A DNA stretch of 64,000 nucleotides from Phytopythium helicoides (lineage: Eukaryota; Oomycota; Peronosporomycetes; Pythiales; Pythiaceae). Below the pieces are notes generated by a model that saw nothing but the letters and a program-made list of their open reading frames with translations, was not told the DNA's origin and did not search any database. Of this stretch, positions 44,629 to 55,103 are shown one piece after another (the first letter of the stretch is position 1; each line of letters opens with the position of its first letter). A program made the position numbers and the translations under genes. Location: NCBI GenBank assembly GCA_024867545.1, contig JANFNE010000017.1, positions 273,001 to 337,000 of the forward strand. The letters run 5' to 3'.

Positions 44629-47118
44629 ATGATGGCGCTCGCCCAGCGGCTGCGCGTCAAGCACTCGAGCGGCAAGCTCATCGACGCCGGAGAGCTCGCG
44701 CGCTCGGCCGACCGCGTCGTGCTGGGCCAGCAGGGCGAGGACGCGGCCGCAGCGTCCGCAGCCCCGTCCGCAGTGTCCGCAGCCCCGTCCACAGCGTCCA
44801 CAGCTCCGTCCGCAGCGTCCAAACTGTCCAAGCACTCGGCAGGCATGACACCGACCAAGCCGTCCGCGTCGTCCAAGCTGTCCAAGCCGTCCGCGTCGTC
44901 CAAGGCGTCTGCAGTCGCGTCCACAGCGTCCAAGCCGTCCGCAGTCGCGTCCACAGCGTCCAAGGCGTCTGCAGGCTCGACCGCAGGTCCGCCAGCACGA
45001 GCTCATGGAGAGGACGTGGTGGCGGCCGCAGCGGCTAGGAAGGCGGCACGAGCGCAGTCGGTGAGCCACATCCACAGCCACGTCCACGGCCACGAGCAGC
45101 GGCGTCCATCGTCGCGTCCGCACTCCAAGACGAGCGCGGAGGCGTCTCCCATGCCGTCTCCGTCTCCAGCGCCGTCTCCAGGCGGTTTCCAGCGACCTCG
45201 CCAGCACTCGACGACAAGCAGCTCGGCCAGCTACAGCCATCACAGCCACTACGGCCACGTAGCCGAGCGGTCGACTGTCGGGAGCAGCACATCTTCCGGT
45301 GGGAGCTCCGACAAGCCCGAGCTGGCCGTGGACGTGCTCTTCCACGGTCCACTGGCTGCTCGACGAGGTGGACTGCTAAAGGTGGCCGAGAAGCGCTACT
45401 ACTTTCTGGCAAAAGGGAAGCCCGAGCTCTTCTGCTGCAAGGATGAGACGAGCTTTCAGCTGTGGCTAGCGTCCGGCCACTCACTCGACGACGGCGACGC
45501 CTTTGCTCGAGCCAACGGACTTGTCCCGGTGTCCGTGGCCACAGTGCTGAGAGCCGACCCGCTGGACACGGACCGCCGCAGTCTGTCAATCGTCGCCAGC
45601 TCGTCCTCCAAGTGCACGACGCTGCGATTTACGGCAGAGAGCTCCGAGAGATGCACGCTTTGGGTCGCCGCACTGAGAGAGGTGCAGGTCACGCAGAGCC
45701 ACCCGCGAGAGGCCAAGCTGCCATCTGCGTCCGATAAAAAGCTGCTGCTGCCACTGCAGGCTCATGAACAGCTGCGGCGGAAGAGCAGTTGTAGCAGCGA
45801 CCACGCACAGGCATCGGGTAGTTTGGCAAGCGGACAAGATCCCATCAAGCGACGAACGTCGGGAGCTTCCTCGACAAGCTCAGGCTCATCTGGCAAGACG
45901 CCTCGAGTGTATACAACCGGGCGGCTGCAGACGCGGGCAATGTCAAGCGAGCAACGTTCAGAGGAAGAGGATGAGGCAGCACCAAGCCTTGAACGGTCAG
46001 ATGACCAAGTTGACGTGCGCACGCGGCGGCTGGAGTCGAACTCGTCATTCCTTTCAACTGCATCTGCGGCATCAACTTCGAGTCAGTCGAACGGCAACGT
46101 GGTGTTGTTTGTGCCTGCCGCGGGCTCGAGCATTTCGGTCTCAGACAGCAAGTTGACCCGTGCCAAGCAAGAACTGGCTGCCCTGGTGTCGCGAGGTGGG
46201 AAACCTCCATCACGCGGCAGTAGCGATGGAGATGGTGGAGAGCTTGACAAGAACGTGACATGGCGCTACGGACCCCCCGAGTACGCTCTGTCGGACCTCG
46301 AGTACGTTCGTGGAAAGCAGCGCGAAGCGGATGCAACTCCACTAGAGTCGTACGTCGAAGAGTGCTGTCAGACGTTCCTCATGGAGGCAACACACAAGGC
46401 AAAGTATCCCGAGTGGCGGAGTGTCAACCACGGGGCATTTTACCTCCAGGTGAACGACGGTGTTCACGTGCGTGGAAGTGATATCCGGGACACAGACATG
46501 TTTGGCATGTTGTATATGACTGGTGTGGATCTCACAGACCTTGACCCGGTGTCTAACGCCGGAGAAGATCCGCGAGCAGTGCTTACGGAAGCGTTCGCCG
46601 ACGGATTCCCGATGGAGGTACTAGAAGTGTTCACCCAACCTCCGCAGTGCTACTTCTCGTGGCGCCATTGGGGTCGCTTCACTGGCAAGTTTGGCGGCGT
46701 GAGGGGTGATGGTGCGCTCGTTGAAGTCCGCGGCTTCGGTCAGATGACCATCGATGGTGGTAAAATGCGCGACCTGCGTATCTTCTTCAAGCAGAAAGAG
46801 TTGTTTGTCAAGCTCCAGTACGAAGCCCAGCGTATTTCCGCGGCACGCGCTGCTGCAGTCGGCGTCAATGGAAGCGTCGACGGCCGCGTTGGCCGCTCCA
46901 TGTCGGTGGCTAGCTACGGGTCAACATCTGGCTCGTACCCTCCGCCGCCCCCGTCTCACCCACCGTCGGTGACTTCTCAATCACCAGCTCCCTCTCCGTC
47001 ACCAGCAGCTCCGGCCACACGCAAGGTACCACGAGCAGAGCTTAAGACGGACGATATTATCGCTGGGCTAGCGAACTTCACACTGGAGGCCAAGCAAAAC
47101 CGCGGCAAAGCGCCATGA
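44629..47118 (+). CDS. PH domain + pathogen-related (SnoaL/NTF2-like) domain protein
   Basis: A single exon encodes 829 residues. The start MMALAQRLRVK at 44629 is preferred over in-frame upstream ATGs (44476, 44233) because conserved-looking sequence begins there. Residues 40-125 are a Ser/Ala/Lys/Pro repeat tract (SKLSKPSASSKASAV), followed by a His/Ser-rich linker. A PH domain lies at about 227-355 (GGLLKVAEKRYYFLAKGKPELFCCKDE-type core; CTLWVAALREV helix). The C-terminal region at about 539-735 matches plant 'pathogen-related protein' sequences: WRYGPPEYA, THKAKYPEWRSVNHGAF, FADGFPMEVLEVFTQPP and FSWRHWGRFTGKF, a SnoaL/NTF2-like fold. A lipid-anchored binding or enzymatic role is possible, but no catalytic residues can be assigned. 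Confidence 0.8.
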   Translation: MMALAQRLRVKHSSGKLIDAGELARSADRVVLGQQGEDAAAASAAPSAVSAAPSTASTAPSAASKLSKHSAGMTPTKPSASSKLSKPSASSKASAVASTASKPSAVASTASKASAGSTAGPPARAHGEDVVAAAAARKAARAQSVSHIHSHVHGHEQRRPSSRPHSKTSAEASPMPSPSPAPSPGGFQRPRQHSTTSSSASYSHHSHYGHVAERSTVGSSTSSGGSSDKPELAVDVLFHGPLAARRGGLLKVAEKRYYFLAKGKPELFCCKDETSFQLWLASGHSLDDGDAFARANGLVPVSVATVLRADPLDTDRRSLSIVASSSSKCTTLRFTAESSERCTLWVAALREVQVTQSHPREAKLPSASDKKLLLPLQAHEQLRRKSSCSSDHAQASGSLASGQDPIKRRTSGASSTSSGSSGKTPRVYTTGRLQTRAMSSEQRSEEEDEAAPSLERSDDQVDVRTRRLESNSSFLSTASAASTSSQSNGNVVLFVPAAGSSISVSDSKLTRAKQELAALVSRGGKPPSRGSSDGDGGELDKNVTWRYGPPEYALSDLEYVRGKQREADATPLESYVEECCQTFLMEATHKAKYPEWRSVNHGAFYLQVNDGVHVRGSDIRDTDMFGMLYMTGVDLTDLDPVSNAGEDPRAVLTEAFADGFPMEVLEVFTQPPQCYFSWRHWGRFTGKFGGVRGDGALVEVRGFGQMTIDGGKMRDLRIFFKQKELFVKLQYEAQRISAARAAAVGVNGSVDGRVGRSMSVASYGSTSGSYPPPPPSHPPSVTSQSPAPSPSPAAPATRKVPRAELKTDDIIAGLANFTLEAKQNRGKAP

Positions 47119-47490
47119 GTTGGATGGTGCAAGCGGGACGCAAAGTATAAACGAGAATTCGCGTAGATGTTTCAAAGTGCTTGTATGGCTTGTCAAGTTA
47201 TGTGGAAGCAAGGTTGCAACCGTCAATCAAGAAAAACGATTTTCATTTGTTCAGTATTGGCGCTCTGCTATTCTTGGTCCAGATCAAACAAAACTTTCGT
47301 GCCAACAAAATCCACTTGCTGAGGTGAGTTTGGAAGTGATGGAGATCGAAAGAGCAGACATCCTGCGACGACCGGACGGTCAGCGTGTGATCGATATCGC
47401 ACTGCGTCGGCGAGTCGATGCGGACAGTTTTGCCCCACCGGTTGCAGGCACATCGGCCGAGGTAGGTTTGTTTGCTTAACATCAATCTGG

Positions 47491-49667
47491 ATGGCATTCA
47501 CATTCTCATCTAGCTTGAAGGAGCCTCTTGTGTTACCTCAATTTGACGATGAAGACAGCGACAGCTCGTCAGATGATGAGAGTAGCATCACCTATCGGCG
47601 ATCAAAAATGACAACTCGACATAACGCTGGACCACAACGCAACAACTTCAACAATAACAACAATGAGGACGAAAATGATGCTGATGACTGCCACAACACG
47701 AATACCCTGCCAGAAAATATCCAGTGGAATGGAGTTAACCAAATCCAGCAGCTCACCAATGAAAACTCTGCGCTGAATGACCAAGTGGAGACGCTTAAGC
47801 GGCAGCTGAAGAGGTGAGCAGCTTATCGTCATTTGCCTCCTGGGGGGTTATTTGGGCTAATTATTCGAGCAGTATGGAAATCCAAATGGAGGTCCTAGCT
47901 CCTGTGCCTGGACTCAATGTCGACGCTGTACAAGAAATTTTGCTCGACAAGAACGCCATCGATCATGTACGTAAGCTAGGCGCTCGCAGGACGCATTTTC
48001 CCTTGTCAAAAATGTTGATATCGTATTGAGCAGGATGTGCGAGACGCGAAGATTGTTCACCAAGCAAAGATGATCCGACAGCTGAAGCGCTCGATTCAAA
48101 GAGATAAGCAACACGCGGTAGATGCTCTGAGGGAGAGAAAAGCAGCTGAGGAAGCTCGCACAAAACTTGAAAAGGAAGTTGACATGCTCCGCCTCAAACT
48201 GCAACGAGTCGAAGCTAGAGCGGCGGCGGCTGCGGCAAACGCTGGTAGTACTGGCGTCAATGAAGAGTCTTCACCAAACTCAAATATCTCTGCTGATACT
48301 TCTTCAGCAGTTGCGGAGGTTAAGAAGCAGTGCGAAGACCTTAAATCCAAGAACGCAGCACTCCTATTAGAGCTTAAACGCACGCAGCGCGCACTTGTTC
48401 GAGAGGTTGGAGATGAAATACCGCTCGAGGAGGTTGTAAATGTTCCAGGAACGGGCAATGAAGGGCGGCGAGGGCGAGCACAGCAAATCATCATGCTCAA
48501 AGCAAAGCTCAAAAAGCTCAAAACAGAGATGGCAGGGCGTCCTCTGCCTGGGACTGATGAGAAAAGTGTGTCGAACGAGACTACACCGCCAGCTCTTGAT
48601 GTAGATGAGCGGGCACAAAAAGAGTTAGCGAATCAGGGTGCACACCGACAAAAGCAAATTGACAAGCTCACTGCTGAGCGTGACACACTGAAGGAGTCAG
48701 TTCAAGACCAGAGTAGAAAACTTGAGGCTTTAAAATCTCGCACTCAGATCCTCGAGAAGGAAAAACAGGACGCACGCACAAAAATCCAGGTCCTTGTGGA
48801 CAAATCCCGCACCGATGATGCCCTCGTGGACGCGCTACAACGTCAGCTCGAAGTGCTGAAACGCAAATGTCAAGATGCGAAACGTGAGCTCAAAAGTAGT
48901 GGCGGCGGTAGTGAACGAAATGAATCGTTCATGCCAGCGCCAAGCGAGACAGCGCAGTTTAGAGCGGTGGCTGTACGTATCTAGAAGGATATGCTTATTT
49001 TTTTGATCGACTCATGCTGACTAGTCGAACAATGAGCAGGCAGAGAAGGAGCGATTAAGTGAGCTAGTCAAGACGCTGAGTTTGCAGCTCGAAGAGAAAG
49101 ATAGACAGCTGCGTGCTGCGTCTGGTATACAGCCACAACTTGCACATCTATCTCTCCTGTCCCAAACTTCGCCAAGCGGAATTGGGTCACAGCTTTCACA
49201 GCTTCCAAATGTTTTGGGACCTTCTCGAATACCGGTGCGCAGTATATATGATAAAGATTTTTTGCCGTGTTTAACATTGTGAATTGTAGCGAAAGCCCGT
49301 GCGTCCAGGATCCGTCTCAGGCAGGGAAACAGCGTCAACACCTCCGATGTCTGCTGGCTCAGCACGTTCAAGGGTCGAGGAACTCGAGTCAGAGGTGGAA
49401 ACACTTCGGCGAACGCTTCGCGAAAACATTCGAGAAAAGGATGATCGCATCGCAGAACTTGAGCGTCGGCAGCAAGCTCTGCCAGACATTAACTCCAGTC
49501 GAAAACATTCGAATAGAGAAGACCCGTCTGTGTCAAGCGATGATGAGACTCGGGCTCTGGCACAAGAAGTAGAAGATCTACAAGAAGAAAATCAGTTTTT
49601 GCGAGATGAATTTGACAAGCTCAAAACGAGATACGAAGCTCTTACACGATCAGGAGGGCGACGTTGA
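47491..49667 (+). CDS. CCDC13-like coiled-coil protein
   Basis: Five exons (47491-47813, 47873-47966, 48034-48972, 49025-49234, 49290-49667) give 647 residues; human CCDC13 has 715. An acidic, Asn-rich N-terminus precedes continuous coiled coil. Segments typical of CCDC13, a centriolar satellite protein needed for ciliogenesis, are RAQQIIMLKAKLKKLK and ARTKIQVLVDKSRTDDALVD. The ATG at 47491 begins inside what also looks like a good acceptor (tctcatctag). An upstream exon from ATG 47339 (MEIERADILRRPDG) ending at a gtaggt donor would join to LKEPLVLPQF but is out of frame by one base, so the true N-terminus is open. The 3' end almost meets the convergent gene. Confidence 0.65.
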
Positions 49668-49688
49668 TAATAGGTTGGTAGAGTGGAT

Positions 49689-51200
49689 TTACGCAGCAAA
49701 TGTACGCACTTGGTCCATGATGGCACACTTGAGTACCGATTCTTCTGCCTTGCCATTTTGTAGCAGGAGATCGCACCATGAGTCGGTACTGGCGTCTAAC
49801 TCGCTATCACTTACTCTCTCTTTGATACGTCTGCCTTGAGATCTATCATTGTTTCGTGGTGTTGTTTTTCTTGTTCCAGCCGCGTCCATTCCACGTAAGA
49901 GTTCTTGGACGTGCTCGAGCTCTTGTTTCAGGCTGACAACATCCTTAGATGACTCAGCAGCTCGCTGGGCATTGACTTCCAGTAATTGCCGCATTCGACG
50001 TACTTCACAGCGGTACCTTTCAGCTCGTGATCGCTGCTCTTCAACCTCCTGAAGTTTTTGCTTTTGCTTTTGCAACTCAATGGTCATGGCTTCGTACTTC
50101 TTGGTGGCGTTGTCAATCGCTACTTGGCGTTCCTCGAGCTGAACTTTGGCACCTTTTAGCTCGCTCTGGCACGTTGCCAACTCTCTGTTTGCCTTGACTA
50201 GCTGCTCTTGAAGAAGCAGTATCTCTGTTCGCAGTTCTTCTCTTTCTCTAGTTAGATCGACTACGTTAGCGTGTAAGCTCTTGCTTGAGCGTCTAGCACT
50301 TGCTAACGCCTGCTTGCTTTCTTCCAGTTCGGTTTTCTGGCTGTCTAGTATGGACACCAAGTGCTCACCATCCTGCTGTGAACTATTGAGCTGTTTCCGA
50401 AGAGCGTCAGCGTCAGACTGGAGTCGAGCTACCAGCTTTTTTGATTCTCTACACGCAAATCGGTGCTTCTGTATCTGACTTGTGAGTTCGTCGCATTTGC
50501 TCTTTGCCACGGTAACCTGATGCTTCAATTTTGACCGCACCGTTTCGTGTTTTTTGCTTTCTCGGTTTCGCTGCTCCTCATACGCTCGTGCATTTGCTTC
50601 TAAGCGATTTTGCAGTGCTTCATGTTGGTATTGCAGTGTAGAAAGCTGTTCTTGCGCCTCCTCCAAATTCTCTTTAGCAGCTTCTACTTCCGCTAAGAGT
50701 TGCTCCTCCCTGCACTGGACTCGCTTCTCCGTCGCCTTGAGCAGCTCAGCTGCTGTTGCGAGCTGCTTGTGCACCCGTTCCGAGTACTCTCGATCCTGCT
50801 CAGTGATATGCTGCTGGCTGTGAAGCGCCTTCTCGAGCTCGTGGTTCCGCGTCTGCAGCAGCTCGATCGCCGCTTGCAGCGCCTGGACGTCGCTCTCGTG
50901 GCGGGTCAGCTGCCGGCCCACCTGTGCATTCAGCTCTCCCAGCTGGGCACACAACAGCTCATAGTTTGCCTTGTACTTCTCCAGCGCTCTCACTCGCACT
51001 CTGAGCAGCGCGATGGACTCTCCCTCCTCGTCCTCGCTGTCCTCACTTCCGTCGCTGTTGGCCTCATCGACCTGCGGCTGGAATCGCACGGTCGGGGCGC
51101 CAATGGTCCGCGCCTCGCCAGGGCCCACAGACCTATCCCCACCCATGCACGAGCACGCACAGCGGCATTTCGACGCCAGAATGGGCGCCACCTTGCTCAT
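49689..51200 (-). CDS. coiled-coil protein of unknown family
   Basis: A single exon encodes 503 residues from ATG 51200 (MSKVAPILASKC); the upstream-open TTG frame is ignored. After a Cys-rich and then acidic leader (ANSDGSEDSEDEEGES), residues 75-440 are an uninterrupted Leu/Glu/Gln coiled coil, and the C-terminus is a short globular-looking tail (DSWCDLLLQNG). No globular domain is recognised. The stop lies 21 bp from the stop of the CCDC13-like gene on the other strand, so their 3' UTRs overlap. Adjacent coiled-coil genes suggest, but do not show, a shared basal body or cytoskeletal role. Confidence 0.75.
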   Translation of the reverse strand: MSKVAPILASKCRCACSCMGGDRSVGPGEARTIGAPTVRFQPQVDEANSDGSEDSEDEEGESIALLRVRVRALEKYKANYELLCAQLGELNAQVGRQLTRHESDVQALQAAIELLQTRNHELEKALHSQQHITEQDREYSERVHKQLATAAELLKATEKRVQCREEQLLAEVEAAKENLEEAQEQLSTLQYQHEALQNRLEANARAYEEQRNRESKKHETVRSKLKHQVTVAKSKCDELTSQIQKHRFACRESKKLVARLQSDADALRKQLNSSQQDGEHLVSILDSQKTELEESKQALASARRSSKSLHANVVDLTREREELRTEILLLQEQLVKANRELATCQSELKGAKVQLEERQVAIDNATKKYEAMTIELQKQKQKLQEVEEQRSRAERYRCEVRRMRQLLEVNAQRAAESSKDVVSLKQELEHVQELLRGMDAAGTRKTTPRNNDRSQGRRIKERVSDSELDASTDSWCDLLLQNGKAEESVLKCAIMDQVRTFAA

Positions 51201-51491
51201 TCCCGCTCTGTGACACAACGCAAGAGCCCAAGTTGAAGTGAGCCCTCGGCGTCGCTTCAAAGTGTACCCATCCAGCGCACATCTTCGCTCCGATTAAAGG
51301 TCCCCTGTATAAACTACTATACAAGGCTCCTCTGTAAACGTATTTTCGTAATGAAAGAGGTCATGCAAGTATAGAGTTTTTCGGGATTGTGTCACCTTCG
51401 CGCGACATCGCCGGCGGCGCTGGCCGCTCCTTCCTCCACAGTCGAAATCTCCAGGCCGCGCCCACCACCAAGTCCCCGAGCTCCAGCGACC

Positions 51492-51749
51492 ATGGGCGGC
51501 GGCAACGGGCAGAAGTCCAAGACGAAGCGCGACCGCAACAACGAGAAGAAGATGAAGGAGGCCAAGCAGAAGAGCCACGCGGCCAACAAGGGCAAGATGA
51601 CGGCGGACAAGGAGGCCATCAAGTGCAAGATCTGCATGACCACCTTCATGGTCACGGCCAGCGTCACGGCGCTCAACGACCACTTCCAGAGCAAGCACCA
51701 GGCCAAGGGCTTCACCATCGAGCAGTGCTTCCCGCACCTGGCCGCCTAG
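51492..51749 (+). CDS. ZNF706-like small zinc-finger protein
   Basis: An intronless frame of 85 residues starts MGGGNGQKSKTKRDRNN. The N-terminal half is the Lys/Arg-rich SERF (4F5)-like segment. The C-terminal half is one C2H2 zinc finger: C-x2-C (CKIC), 15 residues, then H-x4-H (HFQSKH), ending TIEQCFPHL. This is the ZNF706 / plant At2g23090 architecture. The family is small, conserved and nuclear or cytosolic; human ZNF706 represses stem-cell genes, and SERF-type segments bind nucleic acids and amyloid-prone proteins. It lies between two minus-strand genes, with its stop 131 bp from the stop of Der. Confidence 0.88.
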   Translation: MGGGNGQKSKTKRDRNNEKKMKEAKQKSHAANKGKMTADKEAIKCKICMTTFMVTASVTALNDHFQSKHQAKGFTIEQCFPHLAA

Positions 51750-51879
51750 GTGCCACAAAGGTAAGGACGACGGGCTGACGGGTCGTTCCTGGCGTAGAAC
51801 AGCTCGGTCTCGGCGCAATACATGACGCTTGCATTGGTCGCTACGCTCTACTGCTGCTATAGCTGCTGCTGATGCCATC

Positions 51880-53964
51880 TCACTTGAACCGCCGAGGCTT
51901 GAAATGCCCGGTCTGCTGCTTCTTGGTCTTGCCAGTCGCAGGCGCAGCGCTCTTGCTGGCTGCCGTGGCCGTGGCCGTGGCCGAGGATGGAGGCCACTTG
52001 CGCTGCTGCCCGTGCAGCACGCTCGACGTGCGCCGCTGGAACTTCTTGCGCTTCTCAAACGGGTTGTCCGTGTTGCCGCGCAGCAGCAGACGCGCAGGCA
52101 CGCCCACCATGTCAAACTCGTCGCGCAGCTGCGTCAGCAAGAAGCTACGCACCAGTCATCGTCAGTCATGTCGACACGCACGAACGAGAGGCTGACCGAC
52201 AAAGAGACGCACCGCTGGTAGGACTCGGGCACGTCGCCCGGTCGGTTCACGAAGAGCGCGAACGTCGGTGGCCGCGTCTTGACCTGCGTCGCGTATTTGA
52301 CGTTGAGTGGCTTGCCCTTGACCGTCGGTGGCGGGTGGTGGCGCGCCATGGCCTTCAGCCAGCGGTTGAGGCGTCCAGTGCTCACGCGCAGGTTCCACCG
52401 CTCGTAGGCAGCCATCCTAAGCATGACAGCCATCAGCCAACTGGTCCTTTGATCCATCAATCAGACGAAAAACGTACACTTCGGGAAGCAGCTTGCGGAT
52501 GCCCTTGCCGTTCAGAGCTGAGATCGGTACAACCGGCACGCCGCGCACCTGCGCGAGCGAATCCGCGAGCTCGTCCTGGATGCGGCTCATCTCAAGCTCC
52601 ACTTGGTTACCAGCAAGATCGCTCTTGTTGGCTGCAATGACAAGAGCGCGGCCTTCTTCGATAACGCGGTGCGCAATCGTGAGATCCATGTGGATCAGCT
52701 TTGGCTGGCTCATGTCGACCACAACCACAACAACCTGCGCCGAGTCGATCGCGCGGAACGCGTCGCGCACCGACAGGTTCTCGATCTGGTTGTCGAGGTC
52801 GCGCTTGCTGTACTTTCGGATACCAGCAGTATCAACGAGCTTCACGTCGCGTCCTTGGAACCGCCATGGCACTTCCACTGAGTCGCGGGTGACGCCTGGT
52901 CTGCACCATTCGCAGCTTAGAGTTTCGTCGCAGACCGGGATTGCAAATAGCCAAAGAGCACTTACTCGGGTCCTGTCAGCACACGCTCCTTGCGCACAAT
53001 CTTGTTGAGCAGCGTAGACTTGCCGACGTTCGGTCTGCCAACGATTGCAAGCTTGACGATGCGAGACTGCAGCACAAGGAGAAACAAGGAATGTCAGGCC
53101 CAACACCAAACGCTAGCATCAAGATAACGCCTACGTACGTCTTCATCCTCGTCCTCTTCGTCAGGGCTTTCACTCTCCACCTCTTCATCACGGTGCTCCT
53201 CTTCCCACTGCTGCTGGATCTCGTCCTGTTCCTTCTCGAATGCATCGTACGCCGGGATGAGCACGTCCAAGAGGTCCGTGGTGCCCTCGCCGTGCTCGGC
53301 CGAGAGCGGGATCGGCGCGCCCATGCCCAGTCGGAAGCAGTCGTTCAGCGAGTCCTCGAACCGGTCAGCGTCGCCCTCAATCTTGTTGGCCACGAGGTGC
53401 ACTGGCGCCGCGGCGTTCTCTCTCCGCAGCCAGCGCGCAAAGTGCGAGTCGATGGGCGTGACACCCTGCCGGCCGTCGACCATGAAGAACACAATGTCCG
53501 CCTCATGCACCGCGCGCCGCGTCTGCTCTAGCATGCCTTCCTCAATGGATCCCGTCGGCGCGTCCTCGAGTCCGCCCGTGTCGATGACGTCGAAGTTCAA
53601 GCCTGCAAGGTGCGCCTGCGGCATCAATACAACGTCAGCAACCACCACGCAGAGACCGGCAGAGCGGCGCCCGCACCTGCGCATAGCGGCGGTCACGCGT
53701 GGTTCCAGGCACGTCGTGCACGATGGCAGCGCGCGACTTGGTCAGCCGGTTGAAGAGCGTCGACTTGCCCACGTTGGTGCGGCCGACCAGCGCGACGCGG
53801 AAGCGGTGGCGCCGCGGCCGCGCGGCGATGCGCTCGAGCGTGTCGAAGCGCTCGGCGGGCGCGGACGACAGCAGCGCGCGGCCAGCGGCCCACCTGGCGC
53901 TCGAGAGCGGCGCGGGCGCGGCCAGCAGCGCGCGGCGGTGGCCGAGGGCGAGCTGCCGCAGCAT
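51880..53964 (-). CDS. GTPase Der (EngA), mitochondrial
   Basis: Six exons (53677-53964, 53139-53615, 52966-53066, 52478-52900, 52213-52416, 51880-52144) give 585 residues. An Arg/Ala-rich leader predicts organelle import. Two tandem G domains follow, the hallmark of Der: GRTNVGKS (residues 61-68), PGTTRD and DTGG, then [22 protein letters not shown] and NKSD. The KH-like C-terminal domain ([17 protein letters not shown]) is present. Der assists assembly of the large subunit of bacterial-type ribosomes, so this copy probably serves mitoribosomes. In G domain 1 the guanine-specificity motif reads NKIE (173-176) instead of NKxD. An acidic insert ([19 protein letters not shown]) separates the G domains, and the C-terminus is basic. 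Introns are 60-72 nt. Confidence 0.93.
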
Positions 53965-54142
53965 GGAGGTCTGACGGGAAGTGATGGAAGCGCTGGACGG
54001 CGTGAAGGGTGGGATCAGACGGTTTGGATTGGCTGAAATGGTGAATGGAGAGATGTGATTGGTTGGGGAGACTGAGGATCTGAGACGCTAGCTGAGCCGG
54101 TGAGCGTGAAGCGACGTCAAGAGAGAGAAGAGATGGCGATCA

Positions 54143-55020
54143 TCACCGCTGGTACTGCTGCCAGAGCTTCTCGAAGTGCTCGCTGAAGCGGTCTGCAGTG
54201 GAAGTGGTCACGAGTGAGACGGTGGTGACGCTGGCACCAAGGATGCAACGCAGTACCGATGATGGGGCCGCCGATGTTGATGACGAGGTTCTCCGCGTTG
54301 CCGATGACAGCCTGCCGGCTCCAGTTGAAGGATCCTGCCACCATCGACCACGTTAGATGCGCCGACCACTGGCGTCCGCAACAGCTTCGCTCGTTGCCTA
54401 CCGTTGAGCAGGATGCGCTTGTCGATGACGCAAAACTGTCGCGAGGCGCATGACGTTAGCACTGGCTGGTGACTCATTCATGGATCGCGTTGAGTACCTT
54501 GTGGTGCATGTGCGTCTTGGCGTTGTCGTCGCGCACTGGGATTCCCTGGATGATGACACCACCTCATGAATTTCACATCCACCACCTCCTTCAGACAATG
54601 CAAGCTCGAACCGCGTCAATGAACTTCTGGATATCCGAGCCGAGGCTCAGCGCCTGCTGGTCGTCCGTGATGACGCGCACCTTCACGCCGCGCTTGTGCG
54701 CGTCTAGCACCGCATTTGCGATCTGCAGCTCGGCCACATGAGTCTCCAATCGCAGCTTACATGCATCTACCAGCCCTCCTCACCTCGTCGCACGTGATGG
54801 TGAACACGCAGACGTCCATGGAGCTCTTGGCGGACTCCAGGTAGCCCAGCAGCTTGAGCAGCGAGCTGGGCTCGTCGTGCAGCGACTTGCAGTTCTTGCG
54901 CGTGCAGCCCCTGGCAGAGCGGAAGTTCTTGCACGGCATGGCGCGGTCCGGGAAGAAGAGCACGTCCGCGAACGAGTCGGCGGCGCCGGCCGGCGCGCCG
55001 AGCCCCACGCAGTTGCCCAT
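54143..55020 (-). CDS. MitoPLD/PLD6-like phospholipase D (cardiolipin hydrolase family)
   Basis: Six exons (54784-55020, 54612-54743, 54498-54545, 54402-54435, 54257-54334, 54143-54192) give 192 residues. The N-terminus carries a CCCH zinc finger (CKNFRSARGCTRKNC..H) as in MitoPLD/Zucchini. It is followed by the PLD fold with RGVKVRVITDD and a single HKD motif, H137-x-K139-x4-D144, then GSFNWS. One HKD per chain means it should work as a dimer. Family members hydrolyse cardiolipin on mitochondria or cut RNA. No clear N-terminal membrane helix is seen, although MGNCVGLG could be N-myristoylated. The first intron is only 40 nt, far shorter than its neighbours. The promoter is shared with the gene at 55104. 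Confidence 0.88.
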
Positions 55021-55103
55021 GACGTCGAGAAAGTGCGATCGGATTGGCTCGGCAGCGCGTATACACAGCTCAAGTCGTTTCGGGGAACGCGCGGTTCCCA
55101 GGC

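Noticed and set aside
44392..45345. Minus-strand open frame of 317 codons rich in Arg, Cys and Gly
   Set aside because: Antisense shadow of the Ser/Lys/Pro repeat tract of the PH-domain gene.
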